Origin: Nocardia brevicatena NBRC 12119
Lineage (GTDB): Bacteria; Actinomycetota; Actinomycetes; Mycobacteriales; Mycobacteriaceae
Assembly: GCF_000308495.1 (NCBI RefSeq)
Contig: NZ_BAFU01000239.1
Span: 1-42,988 of the forward strand
Direction: 5' to 3'
Length of the DNA: 42,988 nt
The notes under the pieces were generated by a model that was given only the letters and a program-made list of their open reading frames with translations, had not been told where the DNA came from and made no database searches. Below, piece after piece: positions 9,013-17,178 of this stretch. A program made the translations under genes and the position numbers. The first letter of the stretch is position 1, and every line of letters starts with the position of its first letter.

Positions 9013-10429
9013 AGTGGGTTGTGATGCCTTCCTCGGTGACCTTGCCGCGCATGATCACCGACGTGAGGGCGGCTCCCGCCAGCGCGATGCCACCGGCACC
9101 GAGGAAGGCGGCGGAGAACCCGCCGGTCAACTCCGGCAAATCACCGGTCCGGTCCGCACCGAACGCGGCGGCGACCGCCGTCATGGCGGCCAGACCGAGG
9201 GCGGACCCGACCTGGTAGGCGACATTGACGATGCCCGAGGCCAACCCGCCCTCTTCCGGGCGCGCCGCAGAGATCGCGGTGCCGAGCGAGGGGATGAAGG
9301 CCAGCGACATACCTCCGGCGGCCACCAGCGAAGCGGGCAGCACGTCGACCCAGAAGTTGCCGGTCGGGCGCACCAGCGACATGATCGCCAACCCGGCGCC
9401 GAGTACGAACAGGCCCGTCACGGTCGTCACCTTGGCGCCGAAGCGCTGCATCGCCTTCGGGGCAACCGCAATCATGCCGAGCATGATCAAGGTGGTCATC
9501 GGTAGCAGTGCCGCGCCCGAGGGGAAGGCGCTGTAGCCGAGCACCTGCTGCAGGTACAGGTTCAAGAAGAACCACATCGGCACCCACGCCGCGCCCAGCA
9601 GCAGCTGCGCGAGGTTGGCCGCGGCCAGGTTCGGGGCCCGGAAGATACCCAACCGCATCAGCGGCTCGCGTCGGCGGGACTGGATGAGGACGAACCCAAC
9701 CAGCAGTGCGGCGGCGATAGCCAGGACACCCCAGGTCTGTCCCGAGGCCCAACCGGCTTCCGGCGCTTGCACGATGGCGTAGACGGCCGCGGCAAGGCCC
9801 ACGGTCACGGTGACCGAACCGAGCAGATCCACCGACCCCGAGCGCGCCGGCGTGCCGGGCATCAGCGCGGGAACGGCGATCAACGCCAGAATGGCGATCG
9901 GGACATTGATATAGAAAACCCAAGGCCAGCTGATGTATTCGGTGATGACACCACCGAGAAACACCCCGGCGGTGCCGCCTGCGGGCGCGGCGGCGCCGTA
10001 GACGGCGAGCGCCTTCGTCAGTTCCTGGGGTGAGGAGCCGAACACCATCATCAGCAGGGTCAACGCCGAGGGTGCGATCAACGCCGCACCGCCGCCCTGA
10101 ATCGCCCGACCTGCCAACTCGATCCCCACGGTGCCCGCGGCGCCGGCGATGATCGAACCCGCCGGCAGCACCACCCAGCCCGCAGCGAACACTCGGCGCG
10201 CGCCGAGCAGATCCGACAGCCGCCCACCCAGCAGCAGCAATCCGCCGAAGGCGATCACGTAGGCGTTGAAGACCCAGGACAGGTTCTCCTGAGAGAAGCC
10301 CAACTCGGCCTGCATCTTCGGCAGCGCGATCCCGATGATCGAGGTGTCCATGATGACCATGAACTGAGCGGCGGCGATCACCGCCAGTGCCCACCATCGT
10401 CTCGAGGTGGTCTGCGTCTGTGTAGTCAT
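9011..10429 (-). CDS. MFS drug/metal exporter, DHA2 (14-TMS) family
   Basis: A 472-aa integral membrane protein. The N-terminal helix reads WWALAVIAAAQFMVIMDTSI, with the DHA2 signature continuing as IIGIALPKMQ. The loop 2-3 motif A is GGRLSDLLGARRVF and motif C-like Gly/Pro sequence follows in GGTAGVFLGG. Length and hydrophobic pattern fit about 14 helices. This is the EmrB/QacA-type H+ antiporter group; the substrate cannot be predicted from sequence. A perfect CsoR-type palindrome lies 42 bp upstream of the ATG, so transcription is probably induced by copper and the pump may export a copper-related compound. The stop is 71 bp from copZ, on the same strand. Confidence 0.9.
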   Translation of the reverse strand: MTTQTQTTSRRWWALAVIAAAQFMVIMDTSIIGIALPKMQAELGFSQENLSWVFNAYVIAFGGLLLLGGRLSDLLGARRVFAAGWVVLPAGSIIAGAAGTVGIELAGRAIQGGGAALIAPSALTLLMMVFGSSPQELTKALAVYGAAAPAGGTAGVFLGGVITEYISWPWVFYINVPIAILALIAVPALMPGTPARSGSVDLLGSVTVTVGLAAAVYAIVQAPEAGWASGQTWGVLAIAAALLVGFVLIQSRRREPLMRLGIFRAPNLAAANLAQLLLGAAWVPMWFFLNLYLQQVLGYSAFPSGAALLPMTTLIMLGMIAVAPKAMQRFGAKVTTVTGLFVLGAGLAIMSLVRPTGNFWVDVLPASLVAAGGMSLAFIPSLGTAISAARPEEGGLASGIVNVAYQVGSALGLAAMTAVAAAFGADRTGDLPELTGGFSAAFLGAGGIALAGAALTSVIMRGKVTEEGITTH

Positions 10430-10470
10430 GACAAAGCTTCCGTTCTTCCGAGTCGGAGTACCGACGGCAC

Positions 10471-10497
10471 AACATATACCCCCTGGGGGTATATGTT
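10471..10497. promoter_or_regulatory. perfect CsoR-type palindrome controlling the MFS gene
   Basis: The arm AACATATACCCCC (10471-10483) and its exact complement (10485-10497) flank a single central T. A GC core inside TATA flanks is the usual form of copper-sensing CsoR operators in actinobacteria. It lies 42 bp before the MFS start on the minus strand and may also act towards the copZ remnant on the plus strand. Confidence 0.8.
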
Positions 10498-10686
10498 GTC
10501 CAGGCTCCGGTGCCGCGCGGGCGACGGAGAGTCGACACCCTCATTCATCGACACCCACCCGGGCAGACGCAAAACGGCAGGAAGCCACCTCTACGGGCTC
10601 GGCGCCGACAGCTCCGACATTCGATGGGTGTGGAAGTTGCACCTACCCGACAGCGCACCCATCGATGCGGAACGCCGGCATTTGAG

Positions 10687-10701
10687 TACCCCACGGGGGT
10701 A
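10687..10701. promoter_or_regulatory. CsoR-type operator before copZ remnant
   Basis: TACCCC and GGGGTA are separated by ACG, giving a 15-bp operator-like palindrome about 90 bp before the copZ start at 10790. It is shorter than the other two copper palindromes but has the same core. GTATATG follows at 10704, as if a flank had shifted. Confidence 0.6.
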
Positions 10702-10789
10702 AGGTATATGTTGAAGTGTCCTTCCTCCGCGGCCGGCGAGCACGATCCCGGACGGACCCGCGGACCCCCACTCGATCGACAGGAACGAT

Positions 10790-10995
10790 ATGAGTACCTC
10801 GGTCATCACCGTCGCGGGAATGACCTGCGGCGGTTGCGCCTCCAAGGTCCGGACGCACTCGGTGCCCTCGCCGGTGTCACCGACGTCTACGCCGATCCGG
10901 CCACCGGCCGGGTCACCGTCGAATCCTGCGACACGGTCGACCCCGATGCCGTCAAGAACGCCGTCGAAGCCGCCGGCTACCGAGTAATCGCCTGA
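10790..10995 (+). pseudogene. copZ: second copZ, broken by a one-base frameshift
   Basis: From ATG 10790 the frame reads MSTSVITVAGMTCGGCASKV, with the complete MxCxxC copper site. The sequence collinear with the rest of the HMA domain then continues in another frame as DALGALAGVTDVYADPATGR and VDPDAVKNAVEAAGYRVIA, stopping at 10993-10995. Restoring one G in the CCGG at about 10851 would give a normal 68-residue chaperone. The affected run is short, so an assembly error is possible. It lies behind a CsoR-type operator and before a very strong terminator. Confidence 0.8.
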
Positions 10996-11036
10996 GCATC
11001 GGGTTCAGGACCGGGCCGACGGCTCAGGTCTCGGCC

Positions 11037-11076
11037 ATCGGCGCGCCGGCCGGTTCGTCCCGGTCGGCGCGCCGAT
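11037..11076 (+). terminator. 17-bp hairpin after the copZ remnant
   Basis: ATCGGCGCGCCGGCCGG (11037-11053) pairs with 11060-11076 around a 6-nt loop with only one G:T position. It is the strongest stem noticed in the window and starts 42 bp after the copZ stop. Confidence 0.75.
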
Positions 11077-11250
11077 AAGGCACCGAATGCCTTGTGAATC
11101 CTTCCCATGCTCGGCGTCACCGATGGACCTCGTCACAGGAGTGCGGGGATGACGGGTGTGGAGAGTGGGTTGTTCCGCGACCGTTGCGGTGTTGCTTCGC
11201 TGATATGACCTCATCGCGAGAAAATGGGTGAATCGAAGGAGGTGGTGCAG

Positions 11251-11433
11251 GTGAGCCGACTGTTCGAACATGCCGATGTACAGCGCAAGCGTGGAGACCG
11301 TGTTCGACACTGCGGTGCCGGCGCACCATCTCCGATGGCCGGGCGCCACCACGCGGCCCGCACCGTTGCCTGGATCCGAGTGATCCGCGATGAACCTTTC
11401 CTCATCTGTGACGCACATCGGTGGCACTGCTGA
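11251..11433 (+). CDS. 60-aa ORF with an excellent ribosome binding site
   Basis: AAGGAGG lies 8 nt before GTG 11251, one of the best Shine-Dalgarno matches in the window. The product begins VSRLFEHADVQRKRGDRVRH and ends FLICDAHRWHC. Codon use in this frame is poor beyond about 20 codons. The next frame (ATG 11269, reading MPMYSASVETVFDTAVPAHH) has better third-position GC. The locus may therefore be a frameshifted small gene. No family is recognised. It sits between the copZ remnant and the DUF305 gene. Confidence 0.3.
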   Translation: MSRLFEHADVQRKRGDRVRHCGAGAPSPMAGRHHAARTVAWIRVIRDEPFLICDAHRWHC

Positions 11434-11478
11434 CGGCGATGTTCACTCCGCCTGTTCCGGTGCGGGAAGGGTCGGCTG

Positions 11479-12096
11479 TTACAGGGTGGTCAGGAGCTGT
11501 TGCATGGTGCCGATTTCTTGCTGCTGAGTGTCGACGATGTCGTGGGCCATCTGCACGGCGGGCGGGAACTGCCCCTTGTCGGTCTCGGTCCGGGCCATGG
11601 TGATCGCGCCTTGGTGGTGGGCGATCATCTGCGTGAGAAACAGGCGGGCCGCGTCGGTGCCCTGAGCCTCGGACAGCGTCCGCATGTCCTGCTCACTCAT
11701 CATTCCCTCCATTCCTTCCATGCCCGGCATATCATGGTCCATCCCGTGCATCCCCTGCGTATGGGTGGGTTCGCCCCACTGTTCGAGCCAGGTGGTGAGC
11801 TGGTCGATTTCCGGGGCCTGAGCGGCTTTGATCTGCTCGGCGAGATCGGTCACGGGTTCGGGGATGCCGTTTTTGGCCGACAGCATGTCGCTCATCTGCA
11901 CGGCTTGACTGTGGTGGGGGATCATCATCTGCGCGAACATCACGTCCGCCTGGTTGTGGGCCTCCTCGGACGCGGAGGTGCCGGCGGTAGTCGTACCGCT
12001 CGCCGCGGTGGTGTTCGTCTCGGAGTCGCCACACGCAGCCGCGGCGAATACCACGGCGAGTGCGGCCGCTGCGGCTGCGAGGGTTTTCGTATTCAT
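11479..12096 (-). CDS. DUF305 lipoprotein, copper-cluster associated
   Basis: A 205-aa secreted lipoprotein: MNTKTLAAAAAALAVVFAAA is followed by the lipobox Cys in AAACGDSE, so it is anchored outside the membrane. The DUF305 (ferritin-like four-helix) core shows the paired motifs DVMFAQMMIPHHSQAVQMSD and LFLTQMIAHHQGAITMARTE, each with the HH dyad. A Met/His-rich loop (GMHGMDHDMPGMEGMEGMM) between them could bind copper. An AAAGGA box lies 12 nt before the ATG. DUF305 genes are frequent in copper and silver resistance clusters; the precise role is unknown. The SHOCT gene is upstream on the same strand. Confidence 0.9.
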   Translation of the reverse strand: MNTKTLAAAAAALAVVFAAAACGDSETNTTAASGTTTAGTSASEEAHNQADVMFAQMMIPHHSQAVQMSDMLSAKNGIPEPVTDLAEQIKAAQAPEIDQLTTWLEQWGEPTHTQGMHGMDHDMPGMEGMEGMMSEQDMRTLSEAQGTDAARLFLTQMIAHHQGAITMARTETDKGQFPPAVQMAHDIVDTQQQEIGTMQQLLTTL

Positions 12097-12411
12097 GCGA
12101 AGGGTTCCTTTCTCGGAAGGGTTGGAAGCAGTACTTCTTTCCGCGAGGACGGTGGGAATTCACCGATGCGGGTGGTCGCGCCCGGAGACCGGGTATCGGC
12201 TTCTACCACCGGCCCGTGTCCTCATGGTCGAGAGCGCGGTTGGTACCGTCATACCCTCACGGTGGTGGCCATATGCCGCCCGTCGTTCAGGGGTTCGTAT
12301 CCGCTCGCGACCGAGCCGGGCGATACGACACCCACAGCGGGTCGGCGCACGGGCTTCGATGCTGCCACCACCGTGTTACCTCGGCCACCTCCGAACCGGC
12401 GTGAGGCCTCG
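12097..12411. other. 315-bp intergenic stretch
   Basis: It lies between DUF305 and the SHOCT gene, both on the minus strand. I see no convincing gene or palindrome. It probably carries the DUF305 promoter. Confidence 0.4.
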
Positions 12412-12762
12412 TTACGCATGGCGGCCACGTCGGCGATCAGGAAGCCGGGCATGCATATGCGGTGGGTCGGCTCGCCCACCGCGCTGCCCCTGCGGGCCCG
12501 TCCGCCGAACCGTGCGGGGAAGCCGCGCCGGCATTCGTCGGCGTGTGAGCAACCCGGCCACGTCGATATCGCCGGTCAAACCCTCCTCGATCGGGTGCAG
12601 CCGGACACCGCCCTGCCGGGCGGGATCGAGCACAATGGTGGAGTTCGAGCGTTCGCCGCGGAACAGGACGGTCGCCAGGCCGACAACCAGTGTCCAGAAC
12701 GCGAGCACGCATACCGCCGTGACGGTCCATCCGATCCAACTCGACTCACCCCACCAGCCCAT
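12412..12762 (-). CDS. membrane protein with degenerate SHOCT domain
   Basis: A 116-aa protein with one transmembrane helix (SWIGWTVTAVCVLAFWTLVV) after a short MGWWGES start. A SHOCT-like amphipathic motif, PIEEGLTGDIDVAGLLTRRR, replaces the usual LxERFARGEIDxxEYxxRxxxL. The last 35 residues are Arg/Pro-rich and look like read-through, so the C-terminus may be damaged. ATG 12762 is chosen over the longer frame because GAGAAGG lies about 8 nt upstream and the helix follows at once. Small TM-SHOCT proteins commonly accompany copper two-component systems in actinobacteria. The response-regulator gene is divergent on the right. Confidence 0.6.
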   Translation of the reverse strand: MGWWGESSWIGWTVTAVCVLAFWTLVVGLATVLFRGERSNSTIVLDPARQGGVRLHPIEEGLTGDIDVAGLLTRRRMPARLPRTVRRTGPQGQRGGRADPPHMHARLPDRRRGRHA

Positions 12763-12887
12763 CCCGATCGCCTTCTCTCGGGTCCGTAACCCCCAGCCTG
12801 GCGTGTGAACCCCTGGATTCATGTGGACGTTTTATGAAGGTTTGCTCAAGAACCCGGGCGGAAAGTCCAGGACGGTCCGCGCTGACG

Positions 12888-13670
12888 ATGATGGACGTCA
12901 TGGCCGCTTCCGTCGATGAGCCCGCTGCAACCGTTCCGACCGCGCCGGGAGCGCGCCCGCCCACAGGGCTGCGGGCGATGGTGGTCGAGGACGAGGTGCC
13001 GTTGGCAGCCCTCGTCGGAACCTATCTGGAGCGTGATGGTTTCGAGGTGGTCACCACGCACGACGGCGCCGAAGCGGTCGAGCTCGCCCGGCAGGTGGAC
13101 CCCGATGTCGTGGTCCTCGACCTGGGCCTGCCGGGACTGGACGGCGTGGAGGTGTGCCGGCACCTGCGGACCTTCTCCGACGCCTATGTGGTGATGCTCA
13201 CCGCCCGCACCGATGAGATCGACACCTTGATCGGACTGTCGGTCGGCGCCGACGACTACATGACCAAACCGTTCAGCCCCCGCGAGTTGGTCGCCCGTGT
13301 CCAAGCCATGCTGCGCCGCCCGCGCCACGGCGCTACCACGCGCACCGCGATGCCCTCGGCCCGAGATATCCGCACATTCGACAACCTCACCATCGATGTC
13401 AGCGGTCGAGAAGTCACCATCGACGGTGTACCGGTCTCACTCACTCGCACCGAATTCGATGTACTGGCCGCGCTGTCACGACATCCCGAGGTTGTCGTCA
13501 CCCGATCGCAGCTGATCCACGCGATCTGGGGGCCGGCTTGGGTCGGTGACGAGCATCTCGTCGATGTGCACATCGGGCACCTGCGCCGTAAACTCGGCGA
13601 CCACGCCGGTCGCGGCCGCTATATACGCACCGTTCGCGGCGTCGGCTACCGGATGGGTACCGGAACATGA
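12888..13670 (+). CDS. OmpR-family response regulator
   Basis: A 260-aa two-domain regulator. The receiver starts at MVVEDEVPLAALVGTYL (acidic pair ED), has the phosphorylated Asp in VVVLDLGLPGLDG, the Thr in VVMLTAR and the Lys in YMTKPFSP. The C-terminal winged helix runs from about residue 160, with LTRTEFDVLAAL, VVTRSQLIHAIWG and the recognition-wing VDVHIGHLRRKLG ending in RGVGYRMG. Starts at 12888, 12891 and 12900 are all possible; none has a strong ribosome binding site. The histidine kinase gene overlaps its stop (ATGA). By position among copper genes it is a likely metal or envelope-stress regulator, but no operator is assigned. Confidence 0.92.
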   Translation: MMDVMAASVDEPAATVPTAPGARPPTGLRAMVVEDEVPLAALVGTYLERDGFEVVTTHDGAEAVELARQVDPDVVVLDLGLPGLDGVEVCRHLRTFSDAYVVMLTARTDEIDTLIGLSVGADDYMTKPFSPRELVARVQAMLRRPRHGATTRTAMPSARDIRTFDNLTIDVSGREVTIDGVPVSLTRTEFDVLAALSRHPEVVVTRSQLIHAIWGPAWVGDEHLVDVHIGHLRRKLGDHAGRGRYIRTVRGVGYRMGTGT

Positions 13671-14815
13671 CAGCTCACCGGCACTCCCGCCCCGCACCGC
13701 CCGCCGATGCAATGTTCGCCGGATCGAGTTTCGGGACCAGGCTTCTGGTCGCGTTGACCGCGGTGGCGATCGGATGTGCCGTGAGCGCCTGGCTCGTCGC
13801 TGCCGCCTTCGCCCCCGGTATCTTCCGTGACCATCTCTCTCGAGCCGGTATCGCCCATGCATCCGCCGAGGCGGCTCATGTCGAGGAAGCGTTCATTTGG
13901 GCGATGGCCATCGCCTGGGCACTCGCGCTGGTGATCTCGGTACTACTGGCCCTGGCAGTGAGCTGGTACATCACCCGGCGCGTCCAACGTTCGATCACGG
14001 CCGTGAGCACCTCGGCCGCGCAGATCGCCGGCGGACGCTACGACACCCGCGTTCACGATCCGGGACTGGGCCGCGAATTCGACGAGCTGGCAGCCGCATT
14101 CAACGAACTCGCCCGCAGACTCGACGCAACCGAAAGCACTCGCCGCAGAATGCTGTCCGACCTCGCCCACGAAATGCGCACTCCCCTGGCCACACTCGAC
14201 TCCTACCTCGAAGCGCTCGAAGACGGCGTCCGCACCCTCGACGACGACACCCTGCAGGTACTACGCGCCGGCACCCAGCGCCTGGGACGCCTCGCCCAAG
14301 ATATCAGCGCCGTATCTCGGGCCGAAGAGCGTCTCGACCACCTCGAGCCGATTCCGACCGACACCGGCCGCCTGGCCGCTGCCGCGGTCCACGGGGTCCA
14401 GAACCGCTTCGCCGACAAAGGCGTCACCCTGCATCTCCATATCGATGATTCCGCCATTGTGACAGTAGACCCGGACAGGATCGGCCAAGTATTGAGCAAC
14501 CTCCTCGACAACGCCCTGCGCCACACCCCGAGTGGCGGCACGGTCACCGTCACCACTCGGCTCCTCGACCGCACCCGCGCGGAAATATCTGTCGCCGATA
14601 CCGGTGACGGCATCGCTCCCGAACACCTCGGTCACGTGTTCGATCGCTTCTATCGCGTCGACACCGCCCGCGACCGCCGACACGGCGGCAGCGGCATCGG
14701 CCTGACCATCACCCGTGCCCTCGTCGAAGCCCACAGAGGCCAAATCCAGGCATACAGTGACGGCCCGGGCCGAGGAGCATGCTTCGCTGTCCGACTCCCC
14801 ACTGCCGGACAGTGA
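13667..14815 (+). CDS. sensor histidine kinase
   Basis: A 382-aa membrane kinase paired with the preceding regulator. The first transmembrane helix is around residues 22-45 (LLVALTAVAIGCAVSAWLVA) and the second around 70-95 (WAMAIAWALALVISVLLALA), leaving only about 25 residues outside, so the sensor loop is very small. HAMP sequence follows (RRVQRSITAVSTSA). The H-box is LSDLAHEMRTPLATLDSYLE; the N-box is LSNLLDNALRHTPSGG; the G1 and G2 boxes are VADTGDGIAPEH and GGSGIGLTITRALVE. The start overlaps the regulator stop. No gene follows in the operon. Confidence 0.92.
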   Translation: MTAHRHSRPAPPADAMFAGSSFGTRLLVALTAVAIGCAVSAWLVAAAFAPGIFRDHLSRAGIAHASAEAAHVEEAFIWAMAIAWALALVISVLLALAVSWYITRRVQRSITAVSTSAAQIAGGRYDTRVHDPGLGREFDELAAAFNELARRLDATESTRRRMLSDLAHEMRTPLATLDSYLEALEDGVRTLDDDTLQVLRAGTQRLGRLAQDISAVSRAEERLDHLEPIPTDTGRLAAAAVHGVQNRFADKGVTLHLHIDDSAIVTVDPDRIGQVLSNLLDNALRHTPSGGTVTVTTRLLDRTRAEISVADTGDGIAPEHLGHVFDRFYRVDTARDRRHGGSGIGLTITRALVEAHRGQIQAYSDGPGRGACFAVRLPTAGQ

Positions 14816-15152
14816 CAGAACCCCTTCAGATCTCGCTCCCAACTCGGCATCGCCGATCTGCCGTGTCCCAGGCAGTACATCGCACGCAAGCCAACACGAT
14901 ACGAACATCATGGCGATATCGTCCGTGCCTACGACCTGACGGAATTCGCCGACATCGAGGCAAGCCGGCGGCACGGTCGCCGATCGGGCGTGGTCAAATC
15001 GATCCGGCAACGGCGACGCCATGGGCATGACATGGCGGGGGATGATGCCGCCGAAGCAGGTGTCCTCACGCGAAGACTTGTCCGGCCCCGAACCGACCGC
15101 ATGTGGCCGGAAATGATGATCAACCGGGCTCGGCTCACCAAAGCAGCCCTTC
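14816..15152. other. 337-bp stretch, possible gene debris
   Basis: One forward frame (about 14840-14990) reads LGIADLPCPRQYIARKPTRY and then GDIVRAYDLTEFADIEASRR, which looks protein-like but has no start codon and no family I recognise. It may be the end of a deleted gene. Nothing else is supported. Confidence 0.3.
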
Positions 15153-15611
15153 CTACCTCGTGCGACGCGGCGGCAGGGGCTCCGAAGAGTGCGCCCGGCA
15201 TGCACTCGGCCGGGTCGGATGGAGCGGGTCGGTGTCCCAGGCGACCGGCGGGATCATCAGTACCGGACGACGGAACCGGTGCGGTGCGGCGATCGCAGAA
15301 CACAGCGCCACATCGCGGTCCAATGACGAACCAACGAAGTCCATCGGCTCGTCGATGCCCACCTCGTCGAGCAATGCCAACAGGTCCCGACCGAAGTCCT
15401 CGGATCGGTAGTCCTCGACGTGCGGGCGGCCTGTCGAGTGTCCGTGGCCTCGCTGATCGTAGGCCGGCAGTTGGCGGTCGCCGGCCACCGCTTCGATATC
15501 GAACAGGTTCGGGCCGCGCACGGCAGCACGACTGAGCAGGACCCCGTGCGCATAGCCGAGAGGATGTTCGGAATCTCGCCCACCGCGCTCCCGCCCCCAC
15601 CTCGAGAGCAC
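15153..15611 (-). pseudogene. alpha/beta hydrolase N-terminal fragment
   Basis: The reverse frame reads LGYAHGVLLSRAAVRGPNLF, YDQRGHGHSTGRPHVEDYR, DLLALLDEVGIDEPMDFVGS and PHRFRRPVLMIPPVAWDT. These are the first 130 residues of an alpha/beta hydrolase, including the RGHG strand. The nucleophile elbow should be GxSxG but reads VGSSLDRD, and the C-terminal half with the Asp/His is absent, replaced by Arg/Pro-rich read-through. The N-terminus is also short. It is not expected to be active. Confidence 0.65.
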
Positions 15612-15689
15612 CCATCCTTAGGCCAACCTCTCCATTCCGCAGTTCACCCTTCCAGCACCGCCTACACCCTGTTCGGAGATGCCAACTTG

Positions 15690-15714
15690 CCATATACCCC
15701 CCGGGGGTATATGG
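15690..15714. promoter_or_regulatory. perfect CsoR-type palindrome before the His-rich gene
   Basis: The arm CCATATACCCCC (15690-15701) and its exact complement (15703-15714) flank a central C. The core is the same as at 10471. It lies 40 bp before the start at 15755 and should repress it when copper is low. Confidence 0.8.
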
Positions 15715-15754
15715 TTCCTTTCGTCCCGCCGACGACGAGAACAGGAAGATCACA

Positions 15755-16639
15755 ATGAACGCCTCGAACCATGCCGCCCATGGCCACCACGGACATCATG
15801 CGGGCCACGACGGCATCGCCGCGGCTCCGCGTACCGGTCACGGAACACACCACGGACACGCCGACCATGCCGTCGCGGAGCACACCGGTCACGCTGGCCA
15901 CGACGCTCCGGCGTTTCCCGGCGGATTGTTGATCACCCAGGACGGGTACACACTCGAACTACGGGACACCGTGCTACAGCCGGGCGAGATCGACTTCCGC
16001 TTCCGCATCCTCGGTCCCGACGGCCGGCCGGTCACCGACTACACCCCGATTCACGACAGGGAACTGCACCTGATCGTCGTTCGTCGTGAGTTGACCGGCT
16101 TCTGGCATGTCCATCCGCGACTCGGCACCGACGGCACCTGGTCGGTGCGTCTGAATCTCCCGGAGGCCGGTGCCTATCGGGTCTTCACCGATATCGCTCC
16201 CCGCGATCTCGGCCGCACCATCACCCTCGGTGCGGACCTCGCCGTCACCGGAATCTATGCCCCACTCCCGATCCCCGCGCCGGTCCGCACCGCCGTGGTA
16301 GACGACTACGAGGTCGAACTGCGGGGCGAGCTCACCACCGGCGCCGGAAGCCTTCTCACCCTCACCGTCCGCAAGGACGGCACCCCGGTCACCGATCTGC
16401 AGCCCTACCTCGCGGCCTTCGGACACCTGGTCGTCATCCGCGGCGGCGACCTGGCCTATGTCCACGTCCACCCCAACGGCGAGCCCGGCGACGGCGTGAC
16501 CGCCCCCGGTCCCGACATCACTTTCCACACCGCCGTACCCGGCCCCGGCGTCTACCGTCTGTTCCTCGACTTCAAGCACGAAGGGACCGTCCACACAGCG
16601 GCCTTCACCCTGCCCGCCGACACATCCCACCACCACTGA
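15755..16639 (+). CDS. His-rich copper-associated protein (YtkA-like domains)
   Basis: A 294-aa protein of the family usually found between copZ and copA in actinobacterial copper operons. Residues 1-50 are very His-rich (HAAHGHHGHHAGHDG and similar), and the C-terminus ends SHHH. Two beta-sandwich units follow: the first around ITQDGYTLELRDTVL to GFWHVHPRLGTDGTWSVRLN, the second around DDYEVELRGELTTGAG to DLAYVHVHPNGEPGDG. Each has an HVHP motif likely to bind Cu. Unlike its relatives it has no N-terminal membrane anchor, so as annotated it is cytoplasmic. That anchor survives in the remnant at 8686. A CsoR-type operator precedes it. Start ATG 15755 fits the spacing to the palindrome. Confidence 0.85.
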   Translation: MNASNHAAHGHHGHHAGHDGIAAAPRTGHGTHHGHADHAVAEHTGHAGHDAPAFPGGLLITQDGYTLELRDTVLQPGEIDFRFRILGPDGRPVTDYTPIHDRELHLIVVRRELTGFWHVHPRLGTDGTWSVRLNLPEAGAYRVFTDIAPRDLGRTITLGADLAVTGIYAPLPIPAPVRTAVVDDYEVELRGELTTGAGSLLTLTVRKDGTPVTDLQPYLAAFGHLVVIRGGDLAYVHVHPNGEPGDGVTAPGPDITFHTAVPGPGVYRLFLDFKHEGTVHTAAFTLPADTSHHH

Positions 16640-16752
16640 CGATCGAACCGCGCCACCCGTCTGCGCGGCGATCCCCGAAGGAGTCCCATGTGCGACCGCT
16701 GTTGTCCATCGACTCGTGCTCCGCCCCTCTCCGGCAGGGATGTAATTCCGAG

Positions 16753-17045
16753 ATGATCACCTCGTTGTTCACCCACCGTGACTATCTGCGACTGTTCACC
16801 GCCCAAGTGTCGGCCCTATTCGGCACCGGACCGACCACCGTCGCCCTGGGACTGCTCGCCTACGAACTCGCCGGAGCCGACGCGGCCGCAGTGCTCGGCA
16901 CCGCACTGATCCTCGAAATGCCGGTTACGTGACGGTCGCGCCGCTCATGGCAGCCTTGCCGACCGGTTCCCGCGCAGGCTGTTCCTGGGCGGGCTCAATA
17001 TGGCCCGGGCCGGGGTGGTGTTGGCGCTGCCGGGCCTCACGGTGA
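16753..17045 (+). pseudogene. MFS transporter N-terminal remnant, frameshifted
   Basis: From ATG 16753 the frame reads MITSLFTHRDYLRLFTAQVS, ALFGTGPTTVALGLLAYELA and LGTALILEM, then runs into TGA at 16930. The collinear continuation, ADRFPRRLFLGGLNMARAGV, lies in other frames. Together these are helices 1-3 of an MFS exporter with motif A (ADRFPRR). Everything after about 17045 is missing. At least one frameshift plus truncation makes it non-functional. Confidence 0.65.
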
Positions 17046-17178
17046 TCGCGGCGCCGATACCGGTGTATGCGCGCGCATGGACGCCCGTCGTCTCGGCGGG
17101 TGACCGGCCCTGCCGTGCCCGCGGCGTAAGCTGAGTGGTGACCTGCCACACTCGGACGACGCCCGATCAGGGAGTGCC

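Noticed and set aside
11005-11427. 140-aa reverse ORF between copZ remnant and DUF305
   Set aside because: It contains a short hydrophobic patch (NTVSTLALYIGMF) but no domain, starts without a ribosome binding site and runs through the terminator hairpin.
14840-14990. Protein-like frame LGIADLPCPRQYIARKPTRY
   Set aside because: It has no start codon and no recognised family, and it runs on into the shadow of the alpha/beta hydrolase remnant; not enough to call a gene.
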